This document shows positions 1 through 8,868 of a DNA stretch of 64,000 nt, piece after piece (positions within the stretch are counted from its first letter, which is position 1; each line of letters opens with the position of its first letter). Location: the NCBI RefSeq assembly GCF_000299395.1, contig NC_018656.1, positions 1,550,001-1,614,000 of the forward strand. Direction: 5' to 3'. Both the position numbers and the translations under genes were made by a program. The stretch is from Candidatus Nitrosopumilus sediminis. Its GTDB lineage: Archaea > Thermoproteota > Nitrososphaeria > Nitrososphaerales > Nitrosopumilaceae. The notes below the pieces were generated by a model. It was not told the DNA's origin, searched no databases, and saw nothing but the letters and a program-made list of their open reading frames with translations.

Positions 1-125
1 AATTAGTTCAGAATGTGCAGAAGAACAATCTTACATTAATTTTAGAATGTAGGCGTGAAATTTTTTAAAAATTAGTGTAAACTAAGGAAGAGTTTTTGAG
101 GAAGTAGATCTCATTTTCAACAAGG
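1..125. other. Left edge; possible 3' tail of an upstream gene, then sepF leader
   Basis: Two plus-strand frames are open from the window edge, one to a TAG at about 52 and one to a TAA at about 68. Either could be the last residues of a gene lying mostly outside the window; the sequence does not decide between them. The rest is an AT-rich leader before the sepF ATG. Confidence 0.25.
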
Positions 126-404
126 ATGCAAAAACAAGAAAATCCAACATATCTAAAGGCTATAACAATTCGAGACATTAGCGATGTTCATTCTATCAAA
201 GAGGATATCAAAAAAGATATGATTTTAATTCTAAGAGTTACACCATTGGCACAAAAAGATGTGGAGCAACTTCGTAAAGTTGTAGAAGAGTTGTATTCTA
301 TTGCAAAAGCTGCAGATGCAGAAATTGCAAGATTAGGTGAAGAGAGGATTATTGTTGCTCCATCAAGTATAAAGATCTGGAAACCAGAATACGATCTAAA
401 ATAA
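126..404 (+). CDS. sepF: Archaeal SepF-like cell division protein
   Basis: This is a 92-residue SepF (DUF552) protein. SepF anchors FtsZ to the membrane in many archaea and Gram-positive bacteria. The domain fills residues 9-86: an opening YLKAITIRDISD, a hydrophobic strand near 32-40, a helix near 44-60 and the ending ARLGEERIIVAP at 68-79. The N-terminal amphipathic membrane-targeting helix usual for SepF is missing, with only eight polar residues before the domain. Thaumarchaea divide mainly with Cdv proteins, so its partner here is unclear. It converges on aCPSF1 with a 9-base overlap. The family call is secure; a role as membrane anchor is not. Confidence 0.85.
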   Translation: MQKQENPTYLKAITIRDISDVHSIKEDIKKDMILILRVTPLAQKDVEQLRKVVEELYSIAKAADAEIARLGEERIIVAPSSIKIWKPEYDLK

Positions 405-2375
405 TTTTATTGCTTCTTGAACTTGTGGGTAATGTGCAGGTACTTTATACATTCGTCTAATATTCATTGCAAGGTTTTCGGATTTCTTACGTTCACCATG
501 ATTGACTAACACACGACGAAGTTTTGGTCTAAGTCTTTGTACAAATGACATTAATTGATTATAATCACTATGACCACTGAATCCATCTAATTTTTCGACA
601 CCACAATTTATTGAAACAACTTCAACTTTACCTTCTTTACCTAACATTGTTGCTTGTTTTGAACCATCTAGAACTCTTCTTCCCAAAGTTCCGTTTACTT
701 GATATGAAACGAATAGAACTTTGTTCTTTTTATCAGGTGCGATATTTTTGAAATATTCTAAAACAGGTCCTCCTTCTAACATTCCAGATGTTGCCAAGAT
801 TATACATGGAGAGTTATCTCTCATGGGTTCTTCTCTAGCATCTGCATGTTCAATGTTAGTAAAATACTCTGAATCAAATGGATTATCATCAGTTTCCAAA
901 ATCTTTTGTTTTAATTCTCTTGCAAGATATTCAGGATATGATTCATGTATTGCTGATGCTTCTGAGATCATTCCTTCAGTAAATACAGGTGCTTCAACCA
1001 TTTCTCCTGATTTCATATAATGATCAATTACCATCATAATTTCTTGTGCACGTCCAACTGCAGGTATTGGAATCAACACTTTGCCCCCATCTGCCAAAGT
1101 GTTGTTTACCGCATTAATGAAAGCAGATTCAACTTCTTGTCTAGTTGGTTGAATATCTTCTTTGAGGCCATACGTACTTTCAATCAATAATGTTTCTACT
1201 CTTGGAAAATTCCAACTAGCAGCTTCAAATAGAATACTTTTTCCAAATTTAATATCACCAGAATAAACAAAATTATGATCACCATTTCCAATATGAAAAT
1301 GACATAATGCAGAACCTAAAATATGACCTGCATTTGCAAGTACAAGTTTGATATCAGGAGAAATATCAGTTACAGTTCCATATGGCAAAGTAATTGTTTG
1401 TCTCATTATCTGTTTTACATCTCGTTCTGAATAAATTGGAGTTCTTCCTTGAGCAGAAGCTACCTTGATTGCATCTAATTGAATCAAATTCATCATCGGT
1501 AATGTTGGTTCAGTACAATAGATTGGGCCTTTATATCCATATTTACAAAGTGTTGGCAAAAATCCAGTATGATCCAAGTGTGCATGTCCAATAACTATTG
1601 CATCAAGTTCATCTAATGTTATGTTTAGAGAGTCTAATCTTGGAAATGCATCCATAGGAGAACGGGCACCAGGATTAATTCCACAATCAATTAGGATTTT
1701 GCTTTCAGGAGTAGATAGTAGTAGTGATGATCTTCCCACTTGACCAAATCCACCAAGAGTATAAAGAGACACTTCTGTCCTTTGAGATAATCTAGGTCTG
1801 AAAATTTCATCACCTACTTGTTTAAGCTGTTTGCTTCGTTCAATTGAGGCTTGTTTTAGAGTTGCATTAATTGTTTGAATTGTGCGTGAAGGAATAGTAG
1901 TGGCTTTTCTAATACGTAATCTCCAACCTATCTTCTCAGTAATTTCAGCATGATTGAATTCTTTAGCATTTCTTTGTAATAACCAGGGTCTTTTTGCTTC
2001 AACTGATACTTCACCAGTTGCCGTATCAAAAATAGTTCCTTGTAGATTTGCTTCTTTTGGAACACAGTCTGCTAAAATTTTTCTAGCTTCATCTTCAGGT
2101 TTTCTAATTGATTCATCAGTTCTAACAACTATTCTTTTTTTAATTATGTTTACAAGATTAGAAATTGTATCATTATTTTCCATTAGATATCTAGGAGAGT
2201 TTGTATACAGAGCAATTCTTGGTCCTTCATATTCTATTTTTGTAACACTTGCCTCTTTGGGTATACTTTGCAGTATGGTGGCCATTATATTCTGGCTAGT
2301 AGGAGGTAATTCTTTTGATTGTTGTTTTCTTTGCATTAAATCACTAAAGTTCGATGACGGCTTTTTTTTGCTCAT
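396..2375 (-). CDS. aCPSF1, KH / metallo-beta-lactamase / beta-CASP ribonuclease
   Basis: This is a 659-residue archaeal cleavage and polyadenylation specificity factor homologue, an endo- and 5'-3' exoribonuclease linked to 3'-end formation and transcription termination in archaea. About 190 N-terminal residues form the KH region. The metallo-beta-lactamase core follows, with the zinc motif HAHLDH at 264-269, then the beta-CASP domain with ATSGMLEGG and the late GHSD histidine motif. The ATG at 2375 lies 32 bases inside the proteasome beta gene upstream. Met14 at 2336 would remove that overlap and is a credible alternative start. Co-transcription with psmB is likely. Confidence 0.93.
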   Translation of the reverse strand: MSKKKPSSNFSDLMQRKQQSKELPPTSQNIMATILQSIPKEASVTKIEYEGPRIALYTNSPRYLMENNDTISNLVNIIKKRIVVRTDESIRKPEDEARKILADCVPKEANLQGTIFDTATGEVSVEAKRPWLLQRNAKEFNHAEITEKIGWRLRIRKATTIPSRTIQTINATLKQASIERSKQLKQVGDEIFRPRLSQRTEVSLYTLGGFGQVGRSSLLLSTPESKILIDCGINPGARSPMDAFPRLDSLNITLDELDAIVIGHAHLDHTGFLPTLCKYGYKGPIYCTEPTLPMMNLIQLDAIKVASAQGRTPIYSERDVKQIMRQTITLPYGTVTDISPDIKLVLANAGHILGSALCHFHIGNGDHNFVYSGDIKFGKSILFEAASWNFPRVETLLIESTYGLKEDIQPTRQEVESAFINAVNNTLADGGKVLIPIPAVGRAQEIMMVIDHYMKSGEMVEAPVFTEGMISEASAIHESYPEYLARELKQKILETDDNPFDSEYFTNIEHADAREEPMRDNSPCIILATSGMLEGGPVLEYFKNIAPDKKNKVLFVSYQVNGTLGRRVLDGSKQATMLGKEGKVEVVSINCGVEKLDGFSGHSDYNQLMSFVQRLRPKLRRVLVNHGERKKSENLAMNIRRMYKVPAHYPQVQEAIKLF

Positions 2376-2976
2376 CGGTTAATAGACGGAAACCATCTTT
2401 GTCCATAATTGCGATGTTGATTCCATCGCCTGTACCAATGTTTCTAACAATTGCGGCTTTAACAGCTCGTAGAGCTACTTGTTTTGCTTCTTCGATAGTA
2501 AGATCTTCTTTATATTCTTCTTCGAGTAAACCATATGCTACTGGAGAACCGCTACCAGTTGTAACATATGATTTCTCTTCAACTGAACCAAACATATCGA
2601 CATTAAATAATGAGGGACCATTTGCATCATACCCACCAAGTAAGATATCTGCCATGAATGGATATCCCCTATTTTGATGGAAAATTAACGAACAGAGTCT
2701 TGCAAGTGAATGGATTGAGATTGAATTCTGTTTTTCGACTCTGTGAAGATTAGAATGATAACGTAAAATATCGACAATGTTTTGTGCATCAGCTACACCG
2801 CCTGCTAATGTGAGTCCTGCATGCTGATCAATTTGTTGAATTTTCATAGTATTATTATTTGCAATGAAATAGCCTGCGCTGGCTCTCATATCAGCACATA
2901 AAACTACACCATCTTTAGCCTTGATACCTACAGTGGTAGTCCCATGCAAAATTTTTTCTTCAACGTTATTTGACAA
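2344..2976 (-). CDS. psmB: Proteasome beta subunit
   Basis: This is the 210-residue catalytic beta subunit of the 20S proteasome. A 12-residue propeptide ends in Gly, so autocleavage should expose Thr13 (HG|TTTVGI) as the N-terminal nucleophile. The Asp and Lys of the active site appear in CADMRAS and the following strand (Asp29, Lys45 region). The GSGSPVAYG stretch near 140 is typical of the family. It overlaps the aCPSF1 start by 32 bases on the same strand. It is divergent from egsA with about 75 bases between them. Confidence 0.95.
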   Translation of the reverse strand: MSNNVEEKILHGTTTVGIKAKDGVVLCADMRASAGYFIANNNTMKIQQIDQHAGLTLAGGVADAQNIVDILRYHSNLHRVEKQNSISIHSLARLCSLIFHQNRGYPFMADILLGGYDANGPSLFNVDMFGSVEEKSYVTTGSGSPVAYGLLEEEYKEDLTIEEAKQVALRAVKAAIVRNIGTGDGINIAIMDKDGFRLLTDEQKKAVIEL

Positions 2977-3051
2977 AATACACCTACTAAGATAATGTGA
3001 AGTGAATCTATCCCTTTTAAATAACTTTTTGATCCCTTGAAATCATAAATA

Positions 3052-4116
3052 ATGAGAAAAAATCAAGATCGCATGGATTCACACACGATGGAATTACCTA
3101 GACAAATTGTTGTAGGTGAAAAGAATATCAATGAATTTGCAGATTTTCTTCAAAGTTTGACTAAACCTAAGAAAGTGTCATTAATTTCAGGAATTCATGT
3201 AAAAAAAATTCTTAAACAAAAAATTGAGAAATCATTAAAGAGTAAAAAAATCAAATTTGTTTGGCATACAGCAAAAGATAATCAGTTTAACAGTCTAAAA
3301 AAAATCCAGATTGATGTAAAAAAAGACCACAGTGATATAATTGCAGGAATAGGAGGTGGTCGTTCTGTAGATACAGCAAAAATGGTTGCTTTTAATTTAG
3401 ATATTCCATTTGTTAGTGTACCTACGGCAGCTTCACATGATGGAATAGCTAGTCCATTCGTTTCAATAAAAAGTGATAAACCTCATTCGATTATTGCTAC
3501 TGCGCCTCTAGGTGTTTTTGTAGATATTGACATCATCAAAAAAGCACCATCAAGATTACTTGCAAGCGGATGTGGAGATTTGGTAGCAAATATCAGTGCT
3601 GTTAAAGATTGGAAATTAGGACGAGATAAAACAGGGGAATATTACGGAAGATATTCAGCCAATTTAGCAATAATGAGTGCAGAAATAGTTATGGAAAAAT
3701 CTAGTCAATATGCTAAGAAAGGTCTAGATGCTAGAGTAATAGTTGAAGCTCTGATTAGTGCAGGAGTTGCATCATGTATTGCTGGAAGTAGTAGACCATG
3801 TTCTGGTGCTGAACATCTTTTTTCACATGCATTAGACAAAATTGCACCAGGTAAAGGGTTACATGGTGAAAAATGTGGATTAGGTGCAATTATGATTACA
3901 AAACTTCAAGGACAAGATTGGAAAAAGATCGTAAAGACATTAAAAGACGTAGGAGCTCCAACTACTGCAAAACAAATTGGTTTGAGTGAAGATCAAATAG
4001 TCGATGCACTAATGATTGCACAAGATTTACGACCAGAAAGATATACAATTCTAAAAGAAATAGAGATGACAGAAAGAAGAGCTAAAAATCTTGCAAAGAG
4101 CACTAAAGTAATTTAA
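3052..4116 (+). CDS. egsA: sn-glycerol-1-phosphate dehydrogenase
   Basis: This 354-residue enzyme reduces dihydroxyacetone phosphate to sn-glycerol-1-phosphate, the backbone of archaeal membrane lipids. The nucleotide-binding GGGRSVDTAK lies at 101-110, PTAASHDGIASP follows at 124-135, and the expected zinc ligands are Asp176, His255 and His271. The start is uncertain: ATG at 3052 gives the full frame, while Met8 (3073) or Met13 (3088) are also possible because the conserved part starts at MELPRQIVVG. It converges with the FKBP gene, overlapping 4 bases. Confidence 0.93.
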   Translation: MRKNQDRMDSHTMELPRQIVVGEKNINEFADFLQSLTKPKKVSLISGIHVKKILKQKIEKSLKSKKIKFVWHTAKDNQFNSLKKIQIDVKKDHSDIIAGIGGGRSVDTAKMVAFNLDIPFVSVPTAASHDGIASPFVSIKSDKPHSIIATAPLGVFVDIDIIKKAPSRLLASGCGDLVANISAVKDWKLGRDKTGEYYGRYSANLAIMSAEIVMEKSSQYAKKGLDARVIVEALISAGVASCIAGSSRPCSGAEHLFSHALDKIAPGKGLHGEKCGLGAIMITKLQGQDWKKIVKTLKDVGAPTTAKQIGLSEDQIVDALMIAQDLRPERYTILKEIEMTERRAKNLAKSTKVI

Positions 4117-4859
4117 GCAGTTTTTTGTTCAGGAGCTTTTTCTTTTGTTTCAGGTTTCTTTGTCTGAGCTTGTTTGTTGATATGTGTTTCAACAAAACTC
4201 ACTTTTTCTAAGGTTGGGACAAATTTGAAGATGTCTAATTGAATAAAGTGTTTCATGATTTGTAATCCATCAGCACGTAAAATTTCTTCAGGAATTGTGA
4301 TGCTTACTTCTTTATCCTTCAAGTCAAATGAAATTTTTGTGTCTTCAACTGGTAGTCTATTTTTTAGAATTCCATCTATTTTATCACTTGGAGAATCAAG
4401 TGATTTGATGACATTGACATCAAACAGAATTGTTTTTCCAGCATATCTATGATTGTAATCTATTTGAACTCTACCAGAACCGATAAATCGAATAATTCCT
4501 CTTTTATTATCAACTTCAATTGTATCACCAACTGTTACTTTTTCTGCATCTTCTCCTAATTTTCTAATAGGAATCATTCTAACTTTTCCAGAATCTCTTT
4601 CACCGAAACCTTTGTCTGGTGTTACTTCTACTGTGAGTTTATCACCTACTGATGTTTTTGCAAGAGCTTCATCAAGTCCTTTTAGTACAGGGTATGAAAC
4701 TTCTCCAATAGAAACTAGTTTAGGTTGATACTTGACATTTTGCTCATGAATAGAATGTTTTTTTGCATCTTCTTCAATAGTGGTATCAAAAATCTCTTCA
4801 GTATCTTTTACTCTTGCAGTATAATCAACTAAAATTAATGATCCTTTATCAAATGTCAA
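4113..4859 (-). CDS. FKBP-type peptidyl-prolyl cis-trans isomerase, SlyD-like
   Basis: This 248-residue protein has an FKBP fold interrupted by an IF (insert-in-flap) domain, as in archaeal long-type FKBPs and SlyD. Residues 1-90 carry the split FKBP half with VDYTARVKD, and GLDEALAKTSVGD, PDKGFGERD near 62-87. The IF domain follows, closing with YNHRYAGKTILFDVNV near 137-152. A further 95 residues form a C-terminal region ending in a Lys/Glu/Pro tail. It should act as a cytoplasmic folding chaperone. The extension is typical of archaeal long FKBPs but I cannot assign it a function. Confidence 0.9.
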   Translation of the reverse strand: MTFDKGSLILVDYTARVKDTEEIFDTTIEEDAKKHSIHEQNVKYQPKLVSIGEVSYPVLKGLDEALAKTSVGDKLTVEVTPDKGFGERDSGKVRMIPIRKLGEDAEKVTVGDTIEVDNKRGIIRFIGSGRVQIDYNHRYAGKTILFDVNVIKSLDSPSDKIDGILKNRLPVEDTKISFDLKDKEVSITIPEEILRADGLQIMKHFIQLDIFKFVPTLEKVSFVETHINKQAQTKKPETKEKAPEQKTA

Positions 4860-4900
4860 TGTGATCGGTCTCGAATTTCCTTATATTAAGTTAACAGGGT

Positions 4901-6046
4901 TTAGAGAGCTTTTAGTTTTTCTTGTGCAGTTTTGAGTCCTGCTTGAGCATCAGTATCATATCCCATCATTGATAATGTAGCTGAAATTGCAGAAATAGTT
5001 CTCATTACATGATATGGACTAACTTCTCCCATACATCCAACTCTGAATACTTTACCTTTAAGATTCCCAAAGCCACCAGCAACTAAAACTTTGAATTTGT
5101 CAGCTAATGTACTTCTGAAAGTTTTGTCTTCAAGTCCATCTAAATAATTTAATGCTACGATTGAGATTGAACGATCTTCTTCTTTTGCAAATGGAGATAG
5201 GCCCATTGCACTTAATCCAGAGTATAATGCATCTGAACAAACTTTATGACGTTTAAAGACATTTTGTAATCCTTCTTCTAACATTATAGATAACGCTTCT
5301 CTGTATGCATAAAGCAATGGAAGTGCTGGTGTGAAAGGAGTATGCTTTTCCTCATCATAATATTTGAAGTATCTTGCTAAATTGAAATACATTGTAGATG
5401 GTGGGTTTTCAATCATGTATTTTTTAGCTTTAGCACTTACAGAAATTGGTGAAATTCCGGGAGGGGCAGCTATTGCTTTTTGTGCACCGGTCATACATAC
5501 ATCAATATTCCATTTATCAACTGGAAGTGGAGCGCCACCAAGTAGTGAAACTGAATCTACTACGTAGAAAGCATCATTTCTTGAAGTTAAGTCAGATACT
5601 TTATCAAGATAATTTACCATTGTTCCTGTTGAGGTTTCATTGTGAACAACATAGAATGCTTTAACATCTTTATTGTTATCAAATGCTTCTTTTACTTGAT
5701 CAAAAGTTGCATTTTCTCCAGGAGGTGTTTCAAGTTTTACAACATTGCCACCCTGACCTTCGATTAATTGTGATAATCTATTACTAAATTCGCCATTTAC
5801 AGGCATAATGATTTTATCGCCTTTTTTAACTAAATTTACAACACCTGCTTCTACTGCACCAGTTCCAGATGCAGACAATGCTACAATATCGTTTTGCGTT
5901 TCAAATACTTGCTGTGTTTTTGCAACTACATCAGTGTATAATTCTACAAAATCGTCACTTCTATGATTAATCATAGGTGCAAGCATTGCCCTCATAACTC
6001 TGTTAGGTACATTTGTTGGACCAGGAAGCATTGAAAGATATTCCAT
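4901..6046 (-). CDS. Class V aminotransferase, alanine-glyoxylate / serine-pyruvate type
   Basis: This is a 381-residue PLP enzyme of the small-subunit hydrogenase / alanine-glyoxylate aminotransferase group. It opens with MLPGPTNVP, a family hallmark. The PLP lysine is Lys190 in TGAQKAIAAPPG, and Asp164 in VVDSVSLLGG should bind the pyridine nitrogen. The likely reaction is glyoxylate or pyruvate transamination with Ala or Ser, but the substrate cannot be read from sequence. The gene lies upstream of and codirectional with the FKBP gene (about 40 bases), and downstream of nadM on the same strand. Confidence 0.9.
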   Translation of the reverse strand: MEYLSMLPGPTNVPNRVMRAMLAPMINHRSDDFVELYTDVVAKTQQVFETQNDIVALSASGTGAVEAGVVNLVKKGDKIIMPVNGEFSNRLSQLIEGQGGNVVKLETPPGENATFDQVKEAFDNNKDVKAFYVVHNETSTGTMVNYLDKVSDLTSRNDAFYVVDSVSLLGGAPLPVDKWNIDVCMTGAQKAIAAPPGISPISVSAKAKKYMIENPPSTMYFNLARYFKYYDEEKHTPFTPALPLLYAYREALSIMLEEGLQNVFKRHKVCSDALYSGLSAMGLSPFAKEEDRSISIVALNYLDGLEDKTFRSTLADKFKVLVAGGFGNLKGKVFRVGCMGEVSPYHVMRTISAISATLSMMGYDTDAQAGLKTAQEKLKAL

Positions 6047-6085
6047 ATGTTATCTATCACAGTTCGTTATGGGGTTTATTTATAA

Positions 6086-6580
6086 TTAGAGATTTTTCAA
6101 ATGTTCTTTAGCATCAAAATTTTTTAAAAAATTTCTAGTTCCAGCAGGTACAAGATCGTCCCATTTTTGATCGCTGATAATTAGATCGCGTATATTAGTT
6201 CCAGATAATGATTTTCTATTCAAAAATGGAATAGAAAGAACCTGAATATTTCTTTTTGAATAAAGATGCTTTGTTAATTCGTCGTTTGAAAAAATTATAT
6301 CAAATTTTGGTACAATGGTATCTATTTTTTCAATCCATCTCATATGATTATCCACATCAGGAATAAAGTAAATTGAAATTCTCTTTTTCATTGAATCATC
6401 AATTGAAGATAGAATCATTTCTTTTCGTTGTTCAGCAGTGAATGGATTGTTTTTTTCAATAGGTTTATTGGAACTGCCCAAGCCGATCCATAATTTATCA
6501 ACTTTTGTTAATGCAAATTCTAATGCTTTAAGATGACCTAGATGAAAAGGTTGGAATCTACCTATCAACAAACCATTCAT
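6086..6580 (-). CDS. nadM: Archaeal nicotinamide-nucleotide adenylyltransferase
   Basis: The enzyme joins NMN and ATP to make NAD. It is an HxGH-type nucleotidyltransferase: GRFQPFHLGH begins seven residues after the chosen Met, and SGTNIRDLI near the C-terminus is the second motif (ISGTxIR type). Two Met codons are close together, 6589 (MVSMNG) and 6580 (MNGLL). I chose 6580 because archaeal NadM proteins start just before GRFQP and a weak TATA-like stretch near 6601-6613 lies at leaderless distance. It is divergent from rtcA. Confidence 0.92.
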   Translation of the reverse strand: MNGLLIGRFQPFHLGHLKALEFALTKVDKLWIGLGSSNKPIEKNNPFTAEQRKEMILSSIDDSMKKRISIYFIPDVDNHMRWIEKIDTIVPKFDIIFSNDELTKHLYSKRNIQVLSIPFLNRKSLSGTNIRDLIISDQKWDDLVPAGTRNFLKNFDAKEHLKNL

Positions 6581-6641
6581 ACTAACCATAGAAAATTTCT
6601 TTTTAAAAAACTATCATAAAGAGCAGATATTAGGAAAAAAT

Positions 6642-7664
6642 ATGGATTTTTTAAAAATTAATGGAGCACATGGTGAGGGGGGTGGACAAATTATTCGTTC
6701 AGCAATAGCACTCTCATGTATTACAAAACAAGCAATTCATTTAGAAAATATTAGAAAGAATAGAAAAATTCCTGGATTAAAACCGCAACATCTTACAGCA
6801 ATTACTTTACTTCAAAAAATTGCAAATGCTAAAGTTGTTGGAGCAAATCTTGGATCAACAGAATTAAAATTCATTCCAGGCAATCTTGAAGATTTGGATT
6901 TAGAGGCAGATGTTGGTACCGCTGGAAGCATCCCATTGATTTTACAAGTTCTAATTCCAGTAGTTGCAGTTTCACGAAAAAAACTTAATTTAAAAATTAA
7001 AGGAGGTACAGATGTTCTTTGGAGTCCAACTATTGATTATACTCAACATGTTTTAAGAGAAGCATATTCAAGAATGGGAATAAAATTTTCATTTGAATTA
7101 TGTAAACGTGGTTATTATCCAAAAGGGGGTGGAAAAATCAATTTACAAATAAATCCATCTAACGTAAATTCAATAATATTTTCAAAAAGAAAAACAAATA
7201 ACATAAAATTAATTTGTTCATTTTCAAAATTACTTAGAGAAGAAATTGAGAGTAAAGTAAATGAAATTGTAAAGAAGTTAGACGTTGCAAATTTTATTGT
7301 AGATGTAGAAATTAAATCAGAAGAGGCATTAGATTCAGGTGCATCATTGTTAATCTATAGTGTTGATGATAATTCAATAATAGGATTGGACGGATTGTAT
7401 AATAAAAAAACACATAATTTTGATTTGGATCTTGATAAATTTATTGAAGGTTATTCAATAGATGATAATTTGGCAGATATGATAGTTGTTCCAGCAAGTT
7501 TAGGTAATGGAAAAACGATTTTTCAAGTAAAAGAAATTACAAAACATTTAGAAACAAATTTGTTTGTTACATCAAAAATTACCGGCTGTAAATACGGTAT
7601 TGGAAAAACAAGTTATGGATATGAAGTGATTATTGAGGGAATTTCAAACTCCAGCATCAAGTAA
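6642..7664 (+). CDS. rtcA: RNA 3'-terminal phosphate cyclase
   Basis: This 340-residue RtcA converts RNA 3'-phosphates to 2',3'-cyclic phosphates using ATP through a covalent His-AMP intermediate. Conserved GEGGGQIIRSA is at 11-21, RGYYPKGGG at 156-164, and the likely adenylated histidine is His302 in ITKHLETN. Length is normal. It converges on a CopD-like gene with a 21-base 3' overlap. The window also holds thpR (2',3'-cyclic phosphodiesterase activity) and cca, so RNA end processing is well represented, though these genes are not adjacent. Confidence 0.94.
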   Translation: MDFLKINGAHGEGGGQIIRSAIALSCITKQAIHLENIRKNRKIPGLKPQHLTAITLLQKIANAKVVGANLGSTELKFIPGNLEDLDLEADVGTAGSIPLILQVLIPVVAVSRKKLNLKIKGGTDVLWSPTIDYTQHVLREAYSRMGIKFSFELCKRGYYPKGGGKINLQINPSNVNSIIFSKRKTNNIKLICSFSKLLREEIESKVNEIVKKLDVANFIVDVEIKSEEALDSGASLLIYSVDDNSIIGLDGLYNKKTHNFDLDLDKFIEGYSIDDNLADMIVVPASLGNGKTIFQVKEITKHLETNLFVTSKITGCKYGIGKTSYGYEVIIEGISNSSIK

Positions 7665-8141
7665 TGATGCAAAAAATAGTATCGCAATAGACAAAACTAC
7701 TGTAATCTCTCCGAGTATAATGATTTTTTTTCTTAATTTTTGAATTTCTGACTCGGGCATTTGATTGGACATAATTTTTTCTTCTATGTCTTTACGAATT
7801 ACTCTTACATGAACAGCATATGTAATAATTAATGCAATTACAAGAATAATTTTAATGATTAAAAATGTTCCATAGCTTGTTGAAATAAGAAGTTCAGGTT
7901 TACTAAGTAAAACATGCGAAGTATACAATCCTGTTACCATCAGAATAATTAATGACGGGACAGCAATTTTGTTGAATCGTCTTCCAACACGAATCATTAT
8001 TTGCATTCTTTCTTCAATAGAATTTGTCATAGTTTTCAAAAGAGGGGAAAATACAATTCCAATGAATAAAGATCCACCTACCCATATCGAAGCTGCAACA
8101 AGATGAATCCAAGTGATAATTGCTTGTTCTATTGCAGCCAT
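7644..8141 (-). CDS. CopD-family four-helix membrane protein
   Basis: This 165-residue integral membrane protein has four predicted helices, near residues 8-32, 58-80, 88-112 and 140-163. The N-terminal IHLVAASIWVGGSLF and the later VTGLY are typical of the CopD / copper resistance D group, a cytochrome b561-like bundle. Histidines in helix 1 (His13) and helix 3 (His106) could bind haem or copper. Copper handling suits an organism rich in cupredoxins, but transport has not been shown for this branch. Its 3' end overlaps rtcA. Confidence 0.7.
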   Translation of the reverse strand: MAAIEQAIITWIHLVAASIWVGGSLFIGIVFSPLLKTMTNSIEERMQIMIRVGRRFNKIAVPSLIILMVTGLYTSHVLLSKPELLISTSYGTFLIIKIILVIALIITYAVHVRVIRKDIEEKIMSNQMPESEIQKLRKKIIILGEITVVLSIAILFFASLLDAGV

Positions 8142-8222
8142 AGTTTAGGATCTTTTGAATCAAATATTATGTATTTGCATCTTGACAACCTTTTTTAGTT
8201 GTACAAATCTCAAATCAATGAA

Positions 8223-8717
8223 ATGGCACTTCAAAGTAAAATGACAGTTTATCTAGCAATAGCTGGAGTATTTGCTTTAATGGGGGGAATTGTTTTCTAT
8301 GCTAGTTTAGATAATGTAGGACTTGAACAAGTTGAAATTGAATTAACAAGTGTGAAATTAAAAGAAGTTAATTCAGAAAACAATCAAGCAAAATTTGATG
8401 TTACATTTCTAGTAAAAAACCCAAGTGACAAAACCTTGACAGTTTCACTTATTGATTATCAATTGTATGGAGATGAAAAATTGTTAGGAAAAGGACAGTA
8501 TTCTACAGTAGATATTTCTCTGCCTGGAAGAGCAATATTTTATTCAGGGGCAGAGATTCCTCTGAAAAACATATTCGTATTAAGCAAATCTGAAGTAAAT
8601 TCAGAACTTTATGAAGATGCAATAAATGAAAAAATTGTTAGTTTTTCTGCTGAAGGAAAAATCACCACTCAGACTTCATGGAGTGAAGCTGATATAGATT
8701 TCAAGACAGGTTATTAA
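8223..8717 (+). CDS. One-helix anchored protein with LEA14-like beta domain
   Basis: I chose ATG 8223 (MALQSKMTV) rather than the in-frame TTG at 8199; it gives 164 residues. One helix near residues 8-29 (VYLAIAGVFALMGGIVFYA) anchors the protein, and the rest is a predicted outward-facing beta domain. The pattern VKLKEVNSENNQAKFDVTF, NPSDKTLTVSLIDYQLYG and LLGKGQYS resembles the LEA14/WHy fold. A shorter relative appears at 14313-14780 in this window. No enzyme motif is visible and the function is unknown. Confidence 0.7.
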   Translation: MALQSKMTVYLAIAGVFALMGGIVFYASLDNVGLEQVEIELTSVKLKEVNSENNQAKFDVTFLVKNPSDKTLTVSLIDYQLYGDEKLLGKGQYSTVDISLPGRAIFYSGAEIPLKNIFVLSKSEVNSELYEDAINEKIVSFSAEGKITTQTSWSEADIDFKTGY

Positions 8718-8725
8718 TTAAAAAG

Positions 8726-8799
8726 TGGGCCTAATGAGATTCGAACTCATGATCACCGCCATGTCGAGGCGGTATCCTAACCAGCTAGACTACAGGCCC
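8726..8799 (-). tRNA. tRNA-Val (GAC) with C at position 33
   Basis: A full 74-base cloverleaf reads on the minus strand: acceptor GGGCCTG with TAGGCCC and discriminator A, D arm GTCT/GGAT, anticodon stem CCGCC/GGCGG, and T arm ATGAG/CTCAT with loop TTCGAAT. CCA is not encoded. The 7-base anticodon loop is TCGACAT, giving anticodon GAC (Val). Position 33 (base 8766) is C instead of the almost universal U, which is unusual for an elongator tRNA. Confidence 0.93.
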
Positions 8800-8868
8800 A
8801 TTGAAAAATAAATCAAATAATTGACATTATTAACGTTTAACAAAAGAAAGAAAGAGGGTACAAAATAG

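Noticed and set aside
1954-2382. 142-residue plus-strand ORF antisense to aCPSF1
   Set aside because: It is the mirror of a strongly conserved gene, with Ser/Phe/Leu-rich shadow composition and no motif.
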